64,000 bases of DNA from Rhodobacter sp. CZR27 (GCF_002407205.1 NZ_CP023548.1:1512501-1576500); one strand, 5' to 3'; shown: positions 27,201 through 35,411, numbered from the stretch's first letter. The notes: generated by a model from the letters alone, not told the origin. Program-made: numbers and translations.

Positions 27201-27593
27201 ATGACTTTCGCAGATGCGAGGACGCGCTACCGGCGTGCCGAGACCGTGGATTTCCAGTCGGTCGAGGACCCGCACCAGATCATCCTCGTCACGCTGCGCG
27301 AGCTGGAACGGTCACTGAAGGCGCTTGCCGCGGCAGCACCTGGCCCCGTCTATCCCGACCAGCACCTGAACCGCGCCTTCACGGCGATCTACATCCTGCA
27401 GGGCAGCCTCGACTTCGAGAAGGGCGGCGAGATCGCGGACAACCTGTTCGCCGTCTATGAATACTGCCGAACCCAGGTTGCCGCCGCCTTCCGGCGAGAG
27501 CCTGCGCCGCAGCTGGCCGATGCCGCCGGCCACATCGGCACCATCCTTGCCGCCTGGGAGCAGATCGGCCCGCGGCGGGACGACCGGTCGTGA
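27201..27593 (+). CDS. fliS: FliS, flagellin export chaperone
   Basis: 130 residues, helical, with the FliS pattern of an N-terminal tyrosine region (ARTRYRRAETVDFQSVEDPHQIILVTL) and an AIYILQGSLDFEKGGEIADNLFAVYEY core. FliS caps the flagellin C-terminus before export. There is a strong ribosome site (GGAGA, 8 bases). Unusually, no flagellin (fliC) or cap (fliD) gene is adjacent; in fla1 these are expected beyond the rpoN side. It overlaps the next gene by GTGA. Confidence 0.9.
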   Translation: MTFADARTRYRRAETVDFQSVEDPHQIILVTLRELERSLKALAAAAPGPVYPDQHLNRAFTAIYILQGSLDFEKGGEIADNLFAVYEYCRTQVAAAFRREPAPQLADAAGHIGTILAAWEQIGPRRDDRS

Positions 27594-27904
27594 CCGGTCC
27601 GGGCGGCATGCCGCTTTGCCTGGGGCTTGCTGCGGCCACGGATGCCCTGCGGGCGGCGATTGCCCGCGGCGATGCCGAGGCGATGCTGGAGCACGAGGCG
27701 GATCTGCGCCGCCTTGCCGAGTCCCTGGCGCAGCCGGGGACGCGCGGCGTGTCGCGGGGGCAGGTGCTTCTGGCGCTGGTGGCGGCGCGCGATGCGGTGC
27801 GCGAGGCGCAGGAGGCGCTCGAGGCCGCACGCACCCGCCAGGCCGCCGAGGGGATGCGCAAGCGCAGGCTGCAACTGGCCTATGGCGAAGGCGCCCGGCC
27901 GTAG
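27590..27904 (+). CDS. FliT-like small helical protein, candidate export chaperone
   Basis: 104 residues, entirely helical and rich in Ala, Arg and Glu, with a GTG start overlapping the fliS stop. Size, charge and placement immediately after fliS fit FliT, the chaperone of the cap protein FliD. FliT proteins are too divergent to confirm by eye, so the name is positional. It shares the sigma-28 promoter of fliS. Confidence 0.7.
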   Translation: MTGPGGMPLCLGLAAATDALRAAIARGDAEAMLEHEADLRRLAESLAQPGTRGVSRGQVLLALVAARDAVREAQEALEAARTRQAAEGMRKRRLQLAYGEGARP

Positions 27905-27977
27905 CGCCGCGATCCCGCAGCCGCGCGGAAGGCCCCGTCAGGGTGCCGCGCGATCACCGGCGTGGACGGGTTGCGGA

Positions 27978-28160
27978 TCAGAGGGCCGCCGGACCACAAT
28001 CCGCGGGAAACAGCGGCTTTCTCGCCAGCAGCGTGCGAAGCGGCCGCGTGCGGCGGCGGGCCTCGGCGCCACGGTCGTCGAAGAAGACCGTCTCGATGAC
28101 GAGGCCGTCGAGCGCATCGCGCGGCATCTCGTCGGGCATGGCGGCGGTATCGGTCGGCAT
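27978..28160 (-). CDS. Small unknown protein downstream of the second fliL
   Basis: 60 residues, no family recognised. The acidic N-terminal half (MPTDTAAMPDEMPRD) is followed by an Arg-rich stretch. A clear ribosome site (AGGGAG, ~6 bases before the ATG) supports translation. It follows the FliL-like gene by 52 bases on the same strand, so it is likely co-transcribed. Nothing in the sequence gives a function, and it could be spurious. Confidence 0.45.
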   Translation of the reverse strand: MPTDTAAMPDEMPRDALDGLVIETVFFDDRGAEARRRTRPLRTLLARKPLFPADCGPAAL

Positions 28161-28212
28161 GGCGGTCTCCCTGCAGTCGAACGTCCTGCCGGTCCTGCAA
28201 GAGCCGTGCCGT

Positions 28213-28689
28213 TCAGCGCACGATGAACTCGGTCAGCAGCGCCTCATAGACCGGGGCGGGGGCGGCCTCGGTGCCGTAGCGGGCATTGACCACCTCGCGC
28301 AGGGCGGCGGGCAGGGCGCGCCGGAACGCCTCGATGGTGGGCTGGGTCTCGTCGCACAGGCGCACCGCCTCGGCCAGTTCGGCGACCAGCAGCGGGATGT
28401 CCGCGCGAAGCTTCCCCGCCATCGCCGGAAGGTCGAGGCCGGTCCCGTCCACGGCAAAGACCACGCGCAGGGTCAGCTGGCGGCGGTTGTCCCGGACGCT
28501 GGCCAGGATGGGCTCGGGCAGGGGCATGTAGGTGAGCGGTCCGGCCGGACCCGCGGCCTCGCCGGGTTCGGGCGCGGGCTCCGGTGGCGGCGACGGGGCC
28601 TGCAGCGCGAGGCCGAGGCCCAGCCCGAACAGCACGAGCGTGCCGCACAGGCCCAGGCCGAAGGGGATAAGCGACGAAGGGGCGGACAT
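28213..28689 (-). CDS. Second FliL-family protein
   Basis: 158 residues: one N-terminal membrane helix (~8-30), a Pro/Glu linker (~31-47) and a FliL-type periplasmic domain (YMPLPEPILASVRDNRRQLTL, closing with LLTEFIVR). It is a paralogue of fliL at 6465-7049, with a much shorter cytoplasmic N-terminus. FliL proteins surround stators, so this one may be a stator or ring accessory (inference). It is divergent from the pair at 28875-29881. Confidence 0.8.
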   Translation of the reverse strand: MSAPSSLIPFGLGLCGTLVLFGLGLGLALQAPSPPPEPAPEPGEAAGPAGPLTYMPLPEPILASVRDNRRQLTLRVVFAVDGTGLDLPAMAGKLRADIPLLVAELAEAVRLCDETQPTIEAFRRALPAALREVVNARYGTEAAPAPVYEALLTEFIVR

Positions 28690-28788
28690 GCGGCTCGCTC
28701 GAGTTGAGGGCGCATCATAGACGATCCACCCTCGCGATCATCCCGCCCGATGGGAGGGGAGGCCATGCGGAAGTCGGGGCGCGGCGGC

Positions 28789-28815
28789 TAAGAAACCTCG
28801 GCCCGCCGCCGTTGC
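28789..28815 (+). promoter_or_regulatory. Sigma-28-like promoter before the ORF at 28875
   Basis: TAAG, 15 bases, GCCGTTGC. The GCCG block and spacing match FliA promoters; the -35 has one mismatch and the end of the -10 is divergent. It lies 60 bases before the start codon of the downstream pair. Confidence 0.5.
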
Positions 28816-28874
28816 AGGAAGCGTGAGCCTGGTTGCGCCGCGGTGCGGGCCGGCGAAACGGGAAGGAAAGACGC

Positions 28875-29270
28875 ATGAGACTGAACCTGCCGCAGGTGCT
28901 CGCCCCGCTGGCCGAACGGCTTCCGGTCCCGGCGCGGCCTGCGCGCGAGGACCGCCCCGCCGACGCCTTCGACCTCGTGCGGACCGAGACACACCTGAGG
29001 AACCGGGCGCAGGTCGAGCGCTATCTGCCCGACATCCTCGGCCGGGCGCTGGCGCGGATCTGGATCGACCCGCTGTTCCGCGACGAGTTTGCCGCCGATC
29101 CCGTCAGCCTTCTGGCGCGTCACGGGGTCTTCCTTCCCGAAACCATCAGCATCGTGTTCGAGACCGAGGGCAGCGCGCGGCCCCGCGTGGTGGTCTACGA
29201 GCAGAAGGGGCCACTGCGCCCGCGCCAGCGCATGCTTTACCTGCAACTGGTGATGATGGCCGGAAAATGA
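28875..29270 (+). CDS. Unknown protein with nitrile-hydratase-leader-like domain
   Basis: 131 residues. Residues ~55-110 read ARIWIDPLFRDEFAADPVSL, then LLARHGVFLPETISIVFE. This closely resembles the helix and strand pattern of NHLP-type peptides, the nitrile hydratase alpha-like leader family (W-x-DP-x-F, then ADP, then a hydrophobic helix, then LP-x-x-x-x-V). No cysteine metal-binding motif or RiPP modifying enzyme is nearby. ATG 28875 has GGAAGGA upstream and beats the TTG at 28833. It overlaps the next gene by ATGA. Function unknown; co-regulation with late flagellar genes is inferred from the promoter. Confidence 0.75.
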   Translation: MRLNLPQVLAPLAERLPVPARPAREDRPADAFDLVRTETHLRNRAQVERYLPDILGRALARIWIDPLFRDEFAADPVSLLARHGVFLPETISIVFETEGSARPRVVVYEQKGPLRPRQRMLYLQLVMMAGK

Positions 29271-29881
29271 GGATCGCGGTCCTGCTCTGTCTCGCGCTGG
29301 CGGCCCCCGCGGCGGCCGATCCCTTTGCCGAGGCGGTCGCGGCCTTCCGCAAGGGCGAGGCCGGACGGGCGGCCGTCCTGTTCCGGCAACTGGCCGAGGC
29401 GGGTGATGCCGAGGCGCGGTTCAACCTCGCCCTACTTTACGCCGAAGGCGCCGGGCTGCCGCAGAACCCGCGCGAGGCGCTCTACTGGGCGTGGCTTGCC
29501 AAGCTCGAGGGGGTGGAGCCTGCCGAGGCGCTCTCGGCGCGGCTTCAGGGGCACCTGCCCGCTGAGGCACTGGAGGCATTGTCAGCCCGCATCGAGGCCG
29601 CGCTTCTGCCCCGCGTGGCCGAGGGCGACAGCGCGGCGATGTTCGGCCTTGCGCGCGTCCTTCTGCAGCTTCGGCCCGAGCCGGATGCCCGGCGGGCCTA
29701 TGAATGGCTCTCGATCGCGGCGGCGCTGGGTCGGCCGGAGGCCGCAGGCGCGCGCGATGCAGCACTGGCGCAGGTGCCCGAAAGGGACCGCTTCAGCGTG
29801 CAGGACGGGGCCCTTGCGGCCTTTGCGGCCTGGTGCAGGACCGCCACCCGCCCCGCCGATGCCTGCGCCGCCACCGGCTGA
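29267..29881 (+). CDS. Exported Sel1-repeat protein
   Basis: 204 residues. It has a signal peptide (~1-17, ending APAAADP) and two clear Sel1/TPR-like repeats (GDAEARFNLALLYAEGAGLP and a later GDSAAMFGLARVLL unit). Sel1 proteins are periplasmic or surface scaffolds. The ATG overlaps the previous stop, so both are translated together. In other bacteria Sel1 proteins such as MotX assist the stator; whether this one does is speculation from context. Confidence 0.82.
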   Translation: MRIAVLLCLALAAPAAADPFAEAVAAFRKGEAGRAAVLFRQLAEAGDAEARFNLALLYAEGAGLPQNPREALYWAWLAKLEGVEPAEALSARLQGHLPAEALEALSARIEAALLPRVAEGDSAAMFGLARVLLQLRPEPDARRAYEWLSIAAALGRPEAAGARDAALAQVPERDRFSVQDGALAAFAAWCRTATRPADACAATG

Positions 29882-30068
29882 GGTCGCGGCAGGAAAGGCG
29901 AGCGCGTCCTGACGGATAGCCGTTCGGGCCGGTCGGCCGCAGGTGGGGGCGCGGCCGCGGCGAAGAGGGCTGAAGGACTGCCCAAAGGTCCCGCGCGGAG
30001 CCTTGCCGCCAACGGCACCCCGGGGCAGGAACCTTCGAAGGATGCGGACGGTCTGCGCGCCTGCGCGG

Positions 30069-30096
30069 ACGCCCGCCGTGAAGGCACGGCGGGCGT
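30069..30096 (-). terminator. Hairpin terminator after the flgP-flgA operon
   Basis: ACGCCCGCCGTG and CACGGCGGGCGT form a perfect 12-base-pair stem with loop AAGG. It lies 17 bases past the stop of the last minus-strand gene. The T-run is poor, as is common in GC-rich genomes. It may also act on transcripts coming from the Sel1 gene. Confidence 0.65.
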
Positions 30097-30113
30097 TGCG
30101 GCTCAGCTTCCGG

Positions 30114-30494
30114 TCAGTGGCGGCGCAGGCGCGCGACGGCCTTCGCCTCATCGAGATCCAGTCCGACCTCGGCGGCGATGGTCTCCGGTTCCTCGCCCCG
30201 GCGGGCGAGCGCGATGGCCTGGTCGATCATCCGCTCGCCGGTCAGCCAGTCCAGATCGGCCTGCAGGCTGTCGGTGGTGGCGCTGATGCGGTCGAGCGCC
30301 GTCGCGTGCCGCCAGTCCATGTCATGCAGCCGGTCGGACAGGCGCTGCTCCAGCGCCGCGAGCTGCGCCTCCAGCGGCAATGGGGCGACTGCCGAAAGGG
30401 CCATTGCGGCACGTCGGCGCCGCAGCAGCACAAGCGACAGCGCGCCGCCCGCCGCGACGGACAGGGCAAGGGACAGGACGAGAAGGGGGCTCAT
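30114..30494 (-). CDS. DUF2802-like membrane-anchored protein after flgM
   Basis: 126 residues: one N-terminal membrane helix (~3-25), a coiled coil (~40-85) and a C-terminal helix-turn-helix-like segment (ARRGEEPETIAAEVGLDLDE) as in DUF2802 proteins, which lie in flagellar loci of gamma-proteobacteria. The place after flgM is where flgN usually sits, but a membrane anchor argues against FlgN. It is last in the flgP-flgT-flgA-flgM transcript. Function unknown. Confidence 0.75.
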   Translation of the reverse strand: MSPLLVLSLALSVAAGGALSLVLLRRRRAAMALSAVAPLPLEAQLAALEQRLSDRLHDMDWRHATALDRISATTDSLQADLDWLTGERMIDQAIALARRGEEPETIAAEVGLDLDEAKAVARLRRH

Positions 30495-30522
30495 TCCAGA
30501 CGGTGCTCCGGTTTTCCAGGTC

Positions 30523-30822
30523 TCAGGGCTTCAGATCCAGGTAGTCCGAGAACAGCGCGTCGGTGATGCGCTCCAGGTCGATGGGATATTTCCCGTCGGC
30601 GATGGCGTCCTTGATCTTCTGCACCAGTTGCAGGTCCACGGGCGGGCCCGAACGCAACTCCTCCGGCATGGCCAGAGCGGTCGCGCTCAGTTCGACCGTG
30701 TCTCCTGTGGCCCGTGCGAGGCCCGGCATGGCCCCCGCATGGGATCGGTCCACCCGCGCAGGGGTGTCCTTCAGGCGTTCGAGACGGCTCGGGCCGGGGG
30801 TGGGGACGACGGATTCGACCAT
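30523..30822 (-). CDS. flgM: FlgM, anti-sigma-28 factor
   Basis: 99 residues. The C-terminal half (VQKIKDAIADGKYPIDLERITDAL) matches the FlgM sigma-binding helices; the N-terminus is disordered and basic. FlgM holds FliA until the hook is finished, then is exported. Start 30822 is chosen because GGAGG lies 5 bases upstream; an earlier ATG at 30837 lies before that site. It follows flgA by 36 bases. Confidence 0.93.
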   Translation of the reverse strand: MVESVVPTPGPSRLERLKDTPARVDRSHAGAMPGLARATGDTVELSATALAMPEELRSGPPVDLQLVQKIKDAIADGKYPIDLERITDALFSDYLDLKP

Positions 30823-30858
30823 TTTACCCTCCTTCATGCCCCTCGTAACGACTGGATT

Positions 30859-31530
30859 TCAGCGCATGTTAGGCCGGACCTCGGCCATATTTCGCGCGGT
30901 GACGGTGGCTTTCACGGTGATGCCGCTGGACAGGTTGCGCACCTCGACGAGGTCTCCGAAGCCCGCGTCGGAAAGCGCCTCGCCGGGCGCGAGGACCTCG
31001 ATCCCGCCCATCACGACGCGCAGGGCCATGGGCTCGCCCCGGGTCACCAGGCGGTCGGGCTCCAGATGCCGCGGCAGGACCGGCTGGCCCGGGGCAAGGG
31101 CCACGCGCAGCCGGCGGCCGACCAGCGCCTCCGTCCGCGCCTGCATCGCGCCCTCGGCCGGCGCAAGATCCGCGGGCGCCAGCGCCGCGCCCCGGGGCAC
31201 CGGGCGGGCCAGAACGACGGCCGTCGCTTCGTCGGGGACGGCGCGGTGCTTGCGGGGATCGTGCCGCGCCGGCGCCTTCGTGCGCAGCGCACGCTTCCAT
31301 TCCGGTGCCTCGCAGCGCAGCTCGGCGGTGGACCAGCTGCCATTCAGCGGCCCGACATGCGGCTCGTGGCTGCAGGGCGGCAGCGGGCGAAGCGGCGCGG
31401 GCGGCTCGCCCGGAACGCCCGCCCGGGCCATGGCCGAGGCGATCAGCCCGGCGGCCTCGGCCCCGCTCAGCCCGTGCTCTGCGGCGGCGGCGGGAAGCGC
31501 CAGAAGGCCGGCGAGGACCAGTGCCTTCAC
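30859..31530 (-). CDS. flgA: FlgA, P-ring assembly chaperone
   Basis: 223 residues with a signal peptide (~1-16). The C-terminal SAF-like FlgA domain (~100-223) contains PVPRGAALAPADL, then GRRLRVALAPGQPV, then VRNLSSGITVKATVTA, all typical. It is a periplasmic chaperone for FlgI. The start is GTG, overlapping the flgT stop (GTGA). The N-terminal half is divergent. Confidence 0.93.
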   Translation of the reverse strand: MKALVLAGLLALPAAAAEHGLSGAEAAGLIASAMARAGVPGEPPAPLRPLPPCSHEPHVGPLNGSWSTAELRCEAPEWKRALRTKAPARHDPRKHRAVPDEATAVVLARPVPRGAALAPADLAPAEGAMQARTEALVGRRLRVALAPGQPVLPRHLEPDRLVTRGEPMALRVVMGGIEVLAPGEALSDAGFGDLVEVRNLSSGITVKATVTARNMAEVRPNMR

Positions 31531-32606
31531 CTTCCGGTCTCCACGAATTGCACGCGCCGGCCGGCAAGCTGCGCGATGCCGACGGTCGGGTCCAGCGGAC
31601 GCAGCCGGGCCGAGGCGCTGCGCAGGTCCGCCACCTCGAGGATCCGGGTCGACCCGAGCCTGTCGGAGGTGAAGGCGAGGCTTCCGGGCGTCAGGCCGTT
31701 CGCGCGCCCCACCGGCACCTCCAGCAGGCCACCCGCCGCCGCGAGGCGGGCCGAGACCGGCTCGCAGCCCTCTCGGTCCAGAAGCTCCGCGAGCGCCCGG
31801 TCCGCCCCGTCGAGCAGCGCCGCCGCCATCGCCTCGCGCTGCGGCTGCGCGAGCACCGCGAGACCGCCGAGCAGCGATGGCGCGGGCAGGCGGATCCGGC
31901 GGACGAAACGCTGGACCGCCACCGTTCCGTCGCTGGCGGCCAGCCGAAGCTCCAGATCCAGTTCCAGTTTCGGGCCGGCGATGCGGCGGAGGCGGATCAC
32001 CGGCGTGAAGCCGTGGCCGTTGCCCGGCAGGCGCAGGGTGCCCTGCGTCAGCACCTGATAGTCGAAGGCGTCGCCCGCGCGCGACCGGCGGGGCATGTCA
32101 CGGTCGGTCACGCGGGCCAGCGACACGGCCGGATGGCGCGCCAGCCCCTCGACCAGACGCCGGGCGATGGTGCCGGCCAGTTCGCCCGACCACTCCGGTG
32201 CATGGGGATCGACCTGGACCTCGGGGGCATAGGCCGTGACGATCAGCGTGCGGATCGGGCAGAGCGGCCCCGTTCCCTCGCCCACCACGGCACTGATCCG
32301 CACCCGCCAGACCGACCCCGACAGGTCCTCGGCAAGGATCTGGTGCTCGAGGATGCGGCCCACGGTGCGGACCACGGCCACGTCCGAGGTCACGATCCCG
32401 CGGTTCGTGGCGGTATGGCCCGAGACCTCGGCCCCGCCGGCAAGCGCCGCCGCCAGCAGCGCGTCGGCCACCGCGCGGCGCCGCGCCGCATCGCGGTCGG
32501 CAGTCGAGGTAAGCGTGCCGAAGCCCACCGCCTCGACCCGGATCGGCTGCTCTGCCGTGGCGGGTGCCCCCAGCGCCAGCGCAAGGAGAAGGGCAAGCCA
32601 CCTCAT
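31527..32606 (-). CDS. flgT: FlgT-like periplasmic ring protein
   Basis: 359 residues with a signal peptide (~1-18). An N-terminal FlgT_N-type domain (VEAVGFGTLTSTADRDAARRRAVADAL), a middle domain (~110-260) and a small C-terminal domain (~290-359) follow. A distant FlgT homologue in R. sphaeroides is reported to bind MotB and FliL and to be essential for rotation; this gene fits. In Vibrio, FlgT forms the H ring. The start overlaps the flgP stop. Confidence 0.88.
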   Translation of the reverse strand: MRWLALLLALALGAPATAEQPIRVEAVGFGTLTSTADRDAARRRAVADALLAAALAGGAEVSGHTATNRGIVTSDVAVVRTVGRILEHQILAEDLSGSVWRVRISAVVGEGTGPLCPIRTLIVTAYAPEVQVDPHAPEWSGELAGTIARRLVEGLARHPAVSLARVTDRDMPRRSRAGDAFDYQVLTQGTLRLPGNGHGFTPVIRLRRIAGPKLELDLELRLAASDGTVAVQRFVRRIRLPAPSLLGGLAVLAQPQREAMAAALLDGADRALAELLDREGCEPVSARLAAAGGLLEVPVGRANGLTPGSLAFTSDRLGSTRILEVADLRSASARLRPLDPTVGIAQLAGRRVQFVETGR

Positions 32607-33139
32607 CGCTGCCGCGCCGCCTTCACGATATAGGCCACGGCATCGGCATCGAGCGCGAGTTCCACCTCGTAGGTGTCCTCGCCCTTGGGCGTGATCCGCA
32701 CCAGCCGGGCGCCGCGCAGCGTGCCGCTGACGGCCGCGTCGATCCGGTCGTTCACCGCCACAGCATCCTGAACGGTGGTTCGGGAATCGAGCCGCAGCCC
32801 GTGCACCTGCTCGGCAAGATCGCGCATCGCCTCGAGCCGCGCCGCCCGCAGCGCCATCAGGCGGCGCTCGTTCAGCGTGCGGCCGGGCTGGCCGGAAACC
32901 TGCGCGAAGCCGAGGCCGGTGACGAGCGGCCTTGCGCCGAGCGAGGCGGGCGCGGCGCCGCGGCGCGAGGCCGGCGGGTCGAGCCGGTCGTAGGCATCCT
33001 TCAGCTGGGCGAGCTGGGTGGTGCGTGGCCCGGCATCCGCGGGCAGGGCCTGCGTCGCCCGCGGCGGGGGCGGCGCGCAGGCGGCCAGAAGCGGCAGGGC
33101 CAGGACTGCAAGGCGTCCGAGGCGCGGGCGGAGGGGCAT
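32603..33139 (-). CDS. flgP: FlgP-like outer-membrane lipoprotein of the basal body
   Basis: 178 residues with a lipoprotein signal (lipobox LLAAC, Cys ~21). The C-terminal LPP20-type domain (NERRLMALRAARLEAMRDLAEQVHGLRLD) is typical of FlgP. FlgP forms an outer-membrane-associated disk or ring in Vibrio and Campylobacter. It is first in the operon with flgT and flgA, about 43 bases behind a sigma-54 promoter. Confidence 0.88.
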   Translation of the reverse strand: MPLRPRLGRLAVLALPLLAACAPPPPRATQALPADAGPRTTQLAQLKDAYDRLDPPASRRGAAPASLGARPLVTGLGFAQVSGQPGRTLNERRLMALRAARLEAMRDLAEQVHGLRLDSRTTVQDAVAVNDRIDAAVSGTLRGARLVRITPKGEDTYEVELALDADAVAYIVKAARQR

Positions 33140-33181
33140 GGGCGGCGTCCTTGGCTGGGCGGGGCGGTCGGTCTGTGGGCT

Positions 33182-33196
33182 GCAAGCGCCATGCCA
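33182..33196 (-). promoter_or_regulatory. Sigma-54 promoter before flgP
   Basis: The minus strand reads TGGCATG-GCGC-TTGC followed by A, correct spacing, one mismatch to TGGCACG. It drives flgP-flgT-flgA-flgM and lies back-to-back with the flhA promoter. Confidence 0.88.
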
Positions 33197-33212
33197 GACC
33201 GCGCCCGTCCGC

Positions 33213-33227
33213 TGGCACGGGGCTTGC
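33213..33227 (+). promoter_or_regulatory. Sigma-54 promoter before flhA
   Basis: The plus strand reads TGGCACG-GGGC-TTGC followed by A, a full consensus match. It drives flhA-flhF-fliA. Only 16 bases separate its -24 element from the -24 element of the opposite flgP promoter. Confidence 0.92.
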
Positions 33228-33296
33228 AGCACCCGCCGCGACGCCGACCCAACGAGTGACCGACATGTCCCCCAGCCGCCTCCCGGAGCCCCGTGC

Positions 33297-35408
33297 ATGA
33301 GCGCCGTCGCCGCCCCGCAAGGCTGGGGAGCGCGGCTGGGCGGGATGACCCTGCCGGTCGGCATCCTCGTCATCGTCGCGATGATGGTGCTGCCGCTGCC
33401 GGTCGCGCTGCTCGACATCTTCTTCGTCGGCAACATCCTGCTGTCGCTGCTGATCCTGATGGTGGCGCTGCACACCTACCGCCCGCTGGATTTCTCGAGC
33501 TTTCCCAGCATCCTGCTGGTGGCCACGGTGCTGCGCCTCGCGCTGAACGTGGCCTCCACCCGGATCGTGCTCAGCCACGGTCACACCGGCGCGGATGCGG
33601 CGGGCAAGGTGATCGAGGCCTTCGGCTCGTTCGTGATCGGCGGCAACTTCGTCGTTGGCGCCTTCGTCTTCGCGATCCTCGTCATCATCAACCTCGTGGT
33701 GATCACCAAGGGCGCGGGGCGGGTGTCCGAAGTCTCGGCCCGCTTCACGCTCGACGCGATGCCCGGCAAGCAGATGGCGATCGACGCCGACCTGAACGCG
33801 GGCCTCCTGTCCCCCGACGAGGCGCGCGAGCGCCGGGCGGACGTGGCGGCCGAGGCCGACTTCTACGGTGCGATGGACGGCGCGTCGAAATTCGTGAAGG
33901 GCGACGCGATGGCGGGGATCCTGATCCTTGTCATCAACATCGTCGGCGGCATCATCATCGGCGTGGCGCAGCACGGCCTGAGCGTGATGCAGGCGGCCGA
34001 GACCTACGTGCTTCTGTCGATCGGCGACGGCCTCGTGGCGCAGATACCTTCGCTTCTGCTGTCGATCGCGACCGCGATCATCGTCACGCGCGTCTCGTCG
34101 AACACGGACATGAGCGTGCTGATCGGCGCGCAGATGGGGATCGGCCGGGCGTGGGTGCCGGTGGCGGCCGTCATGCTGATCATGGGGCTGATCCCTGGAA
34201 TGCCGAACCTGCTGTTCCTGATCGGAGGCGGCGCGGCCGCCGCGGTGGCCTGGGTCACGCTTGGCCGCGAGCCGGGCAAGGCGGCGGCACCCGGCGCAGC
34301 AGCTGGCGCCGCGGCGGCCGAGGCCGAGGCAAAGCCCGGGCCGGAAGCGATCACCACCGAGGAGATCACCGATTATGCGCCCATCTCGCTGCAGATCGGC
34401 TACGGGCTGATCCCGCTGGCCGGGGATGGCGGGGGCGCGCTGGTGGCGCGGATCACCGCGATCCGGCGCGACGTGTCGAAGGCGCTCGGCTTTGTGGTGC
34501 CGGGCGTGCGGATCCGCGACGACCTCGGCCTCGCGCCGAACCAGTACCGCATCCGCGTGGGGCAGGCGATCCTGGCCGAGGACGTGGTCTATCCCGACCG
34601 CAAGCTTGCGCTGCCCGGCGGCGCCTCGCGCCGCAAGCTGAACGGCATCGCGGTGAAGGACCCGAGCTTCGGCCTCGATGCCGCCTGGATCCTGCCGCAT
34701 CAGGTCGCCGAGGCCGAGGCCGACGACCATGTGGTGGTCGAGCCCGAGTCGGTGATCGCGACGCACCTGAGCCAGATCCTCGTGAAGCACGCCTCGGCCT
34801 TGATCGGGCAGGACGACGTGCAGGGGCTGATCGACACGCTGGCGCGGTCGGCGCCGACGCTGGTGCAGTCGGTGGTGCCAAAGCTCGTGCCGCTGCATGT
34901 GCTGACGGCAGTGCTGCGGGCGCTGCTGGCCGACCGCATCCCGGTTTCGGACATGCGGCGCATCCTCGAGGGGCTGGCCGAGCTTTCGGGGCGCAACCTC
35001 GGACCCGCAGACCTCGCCGAGGCGCTGCGCCCGTCGCTGGTGCCGCTTCTGCTGCAGCAGCTGGGACCGGTGAGCCAGCCCCTGCCGCTGGTCACGCTGG
35101 AGCCGGATCTGGAGCAGCTCCTGCTTCGCTCGCGCCGACAGGGGGACGAGATGCTGCTGGTGGACAACGGTCTCGCGCAGTCGCTGCTGAGCGCGCTGGC
35201 CGAGCGGCTGGAACTGGCCTCGGGGCAGGGCAAGCAGGCGGTGGTGATCGTGGCGCAGCCGCTGCGCCGGGCCTTCGCGGGTTTCGTGCGGCCGCATCTG
35301 CCCGACGCGGTGGTGATCGGCATGGGCGAACTGCCCGAGGCGCGCCGGGTCGAGGTCGTGGGCACCGTGGGCGGCGCGCCGTCGCTGCCGCAGGCGGCGG
35401 GGAGGTAA
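33297..35408 (+). CDS. flhA: FlhA, flagellar export gate protein
   Basis: 703 residues. The N-terminal half has about eight membrane helices and the FHIPEP-family stretch with RLALNVASTRIVL and the VSARFTLDAMPGKQMAIDAD loop. The C-terminal cytoplasmic domain (~350-703) docks chaperone-substrate complexes. FlhA is the proton-linked export engine. The start follows GGAG by 8 bases. flhF follows after 3 bases. Confidence 0.97.
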   Translation: MSAVAAPQGWGARLGGMTLPVGILVIVAMMVLPLPVALLDIFFVGNILLSLLILMVALHTYRPLDFSSFPSILLVATVLRLALNVASTRIVLSHGHTGADAAGKVIEAFGSFVIGGNFVVGAFVFAILVIINLVVITKGAGRVSEVSARFTLDAMPGKQMAIDADLNAGLLSPDEARERRADVAAEADFYGAMDGASKFVKGDAMAGILILVINIVGGIIIGVAQHGLSVMQAAETYVLLSIGDGLVAQIPSLLLSIATAIIVTRVSSNTDMSVLIGAQMGIGRAWVPVAAVMLIMGLIPGMPNLLFLIGGGAAAAVAWVTLGREPGKAAAPGAAAGAAAAEAEAKPGPEAITTEEITDYAPISLQIGYGLIPLAGDGGGALVARITAIRRDVSKALGFVVPGVRIRDDLGLAPNQYRIRVGQAILAEDVVYPDRKLALPGGASRRKLNGIAVKDPSFGLDAAWILPHQVAEAEADDHVVVEPESVIATHLSQILVKHASALIGQDDVQGLIDTLARSAPTLVQSVVPKLVPLHVLTAVLRALLADRIPVSDMRRILEGLAELSGRNLGPADLAEALRPSLVPLLLQQLGPVSQPLPLVTLEPDLEQLLLRSRRQGDEMLLVDNGLAQSLLSALAERLELASGQGKQAVVIVAQPLRRAFAGFVRPHLPDAVVIGMGELPEARRVEVVGTVGGAPSLPQAAGR

Positions 35409-35411
35409 GCC

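Noticed and set aside
31527..35297. A 1256-codon minus-strand frame spanning flgT and the antisense of flhA
   Set aside because: Only its end (flgT, from 32606) is real. The rest is antisense to the well-identified flhA.
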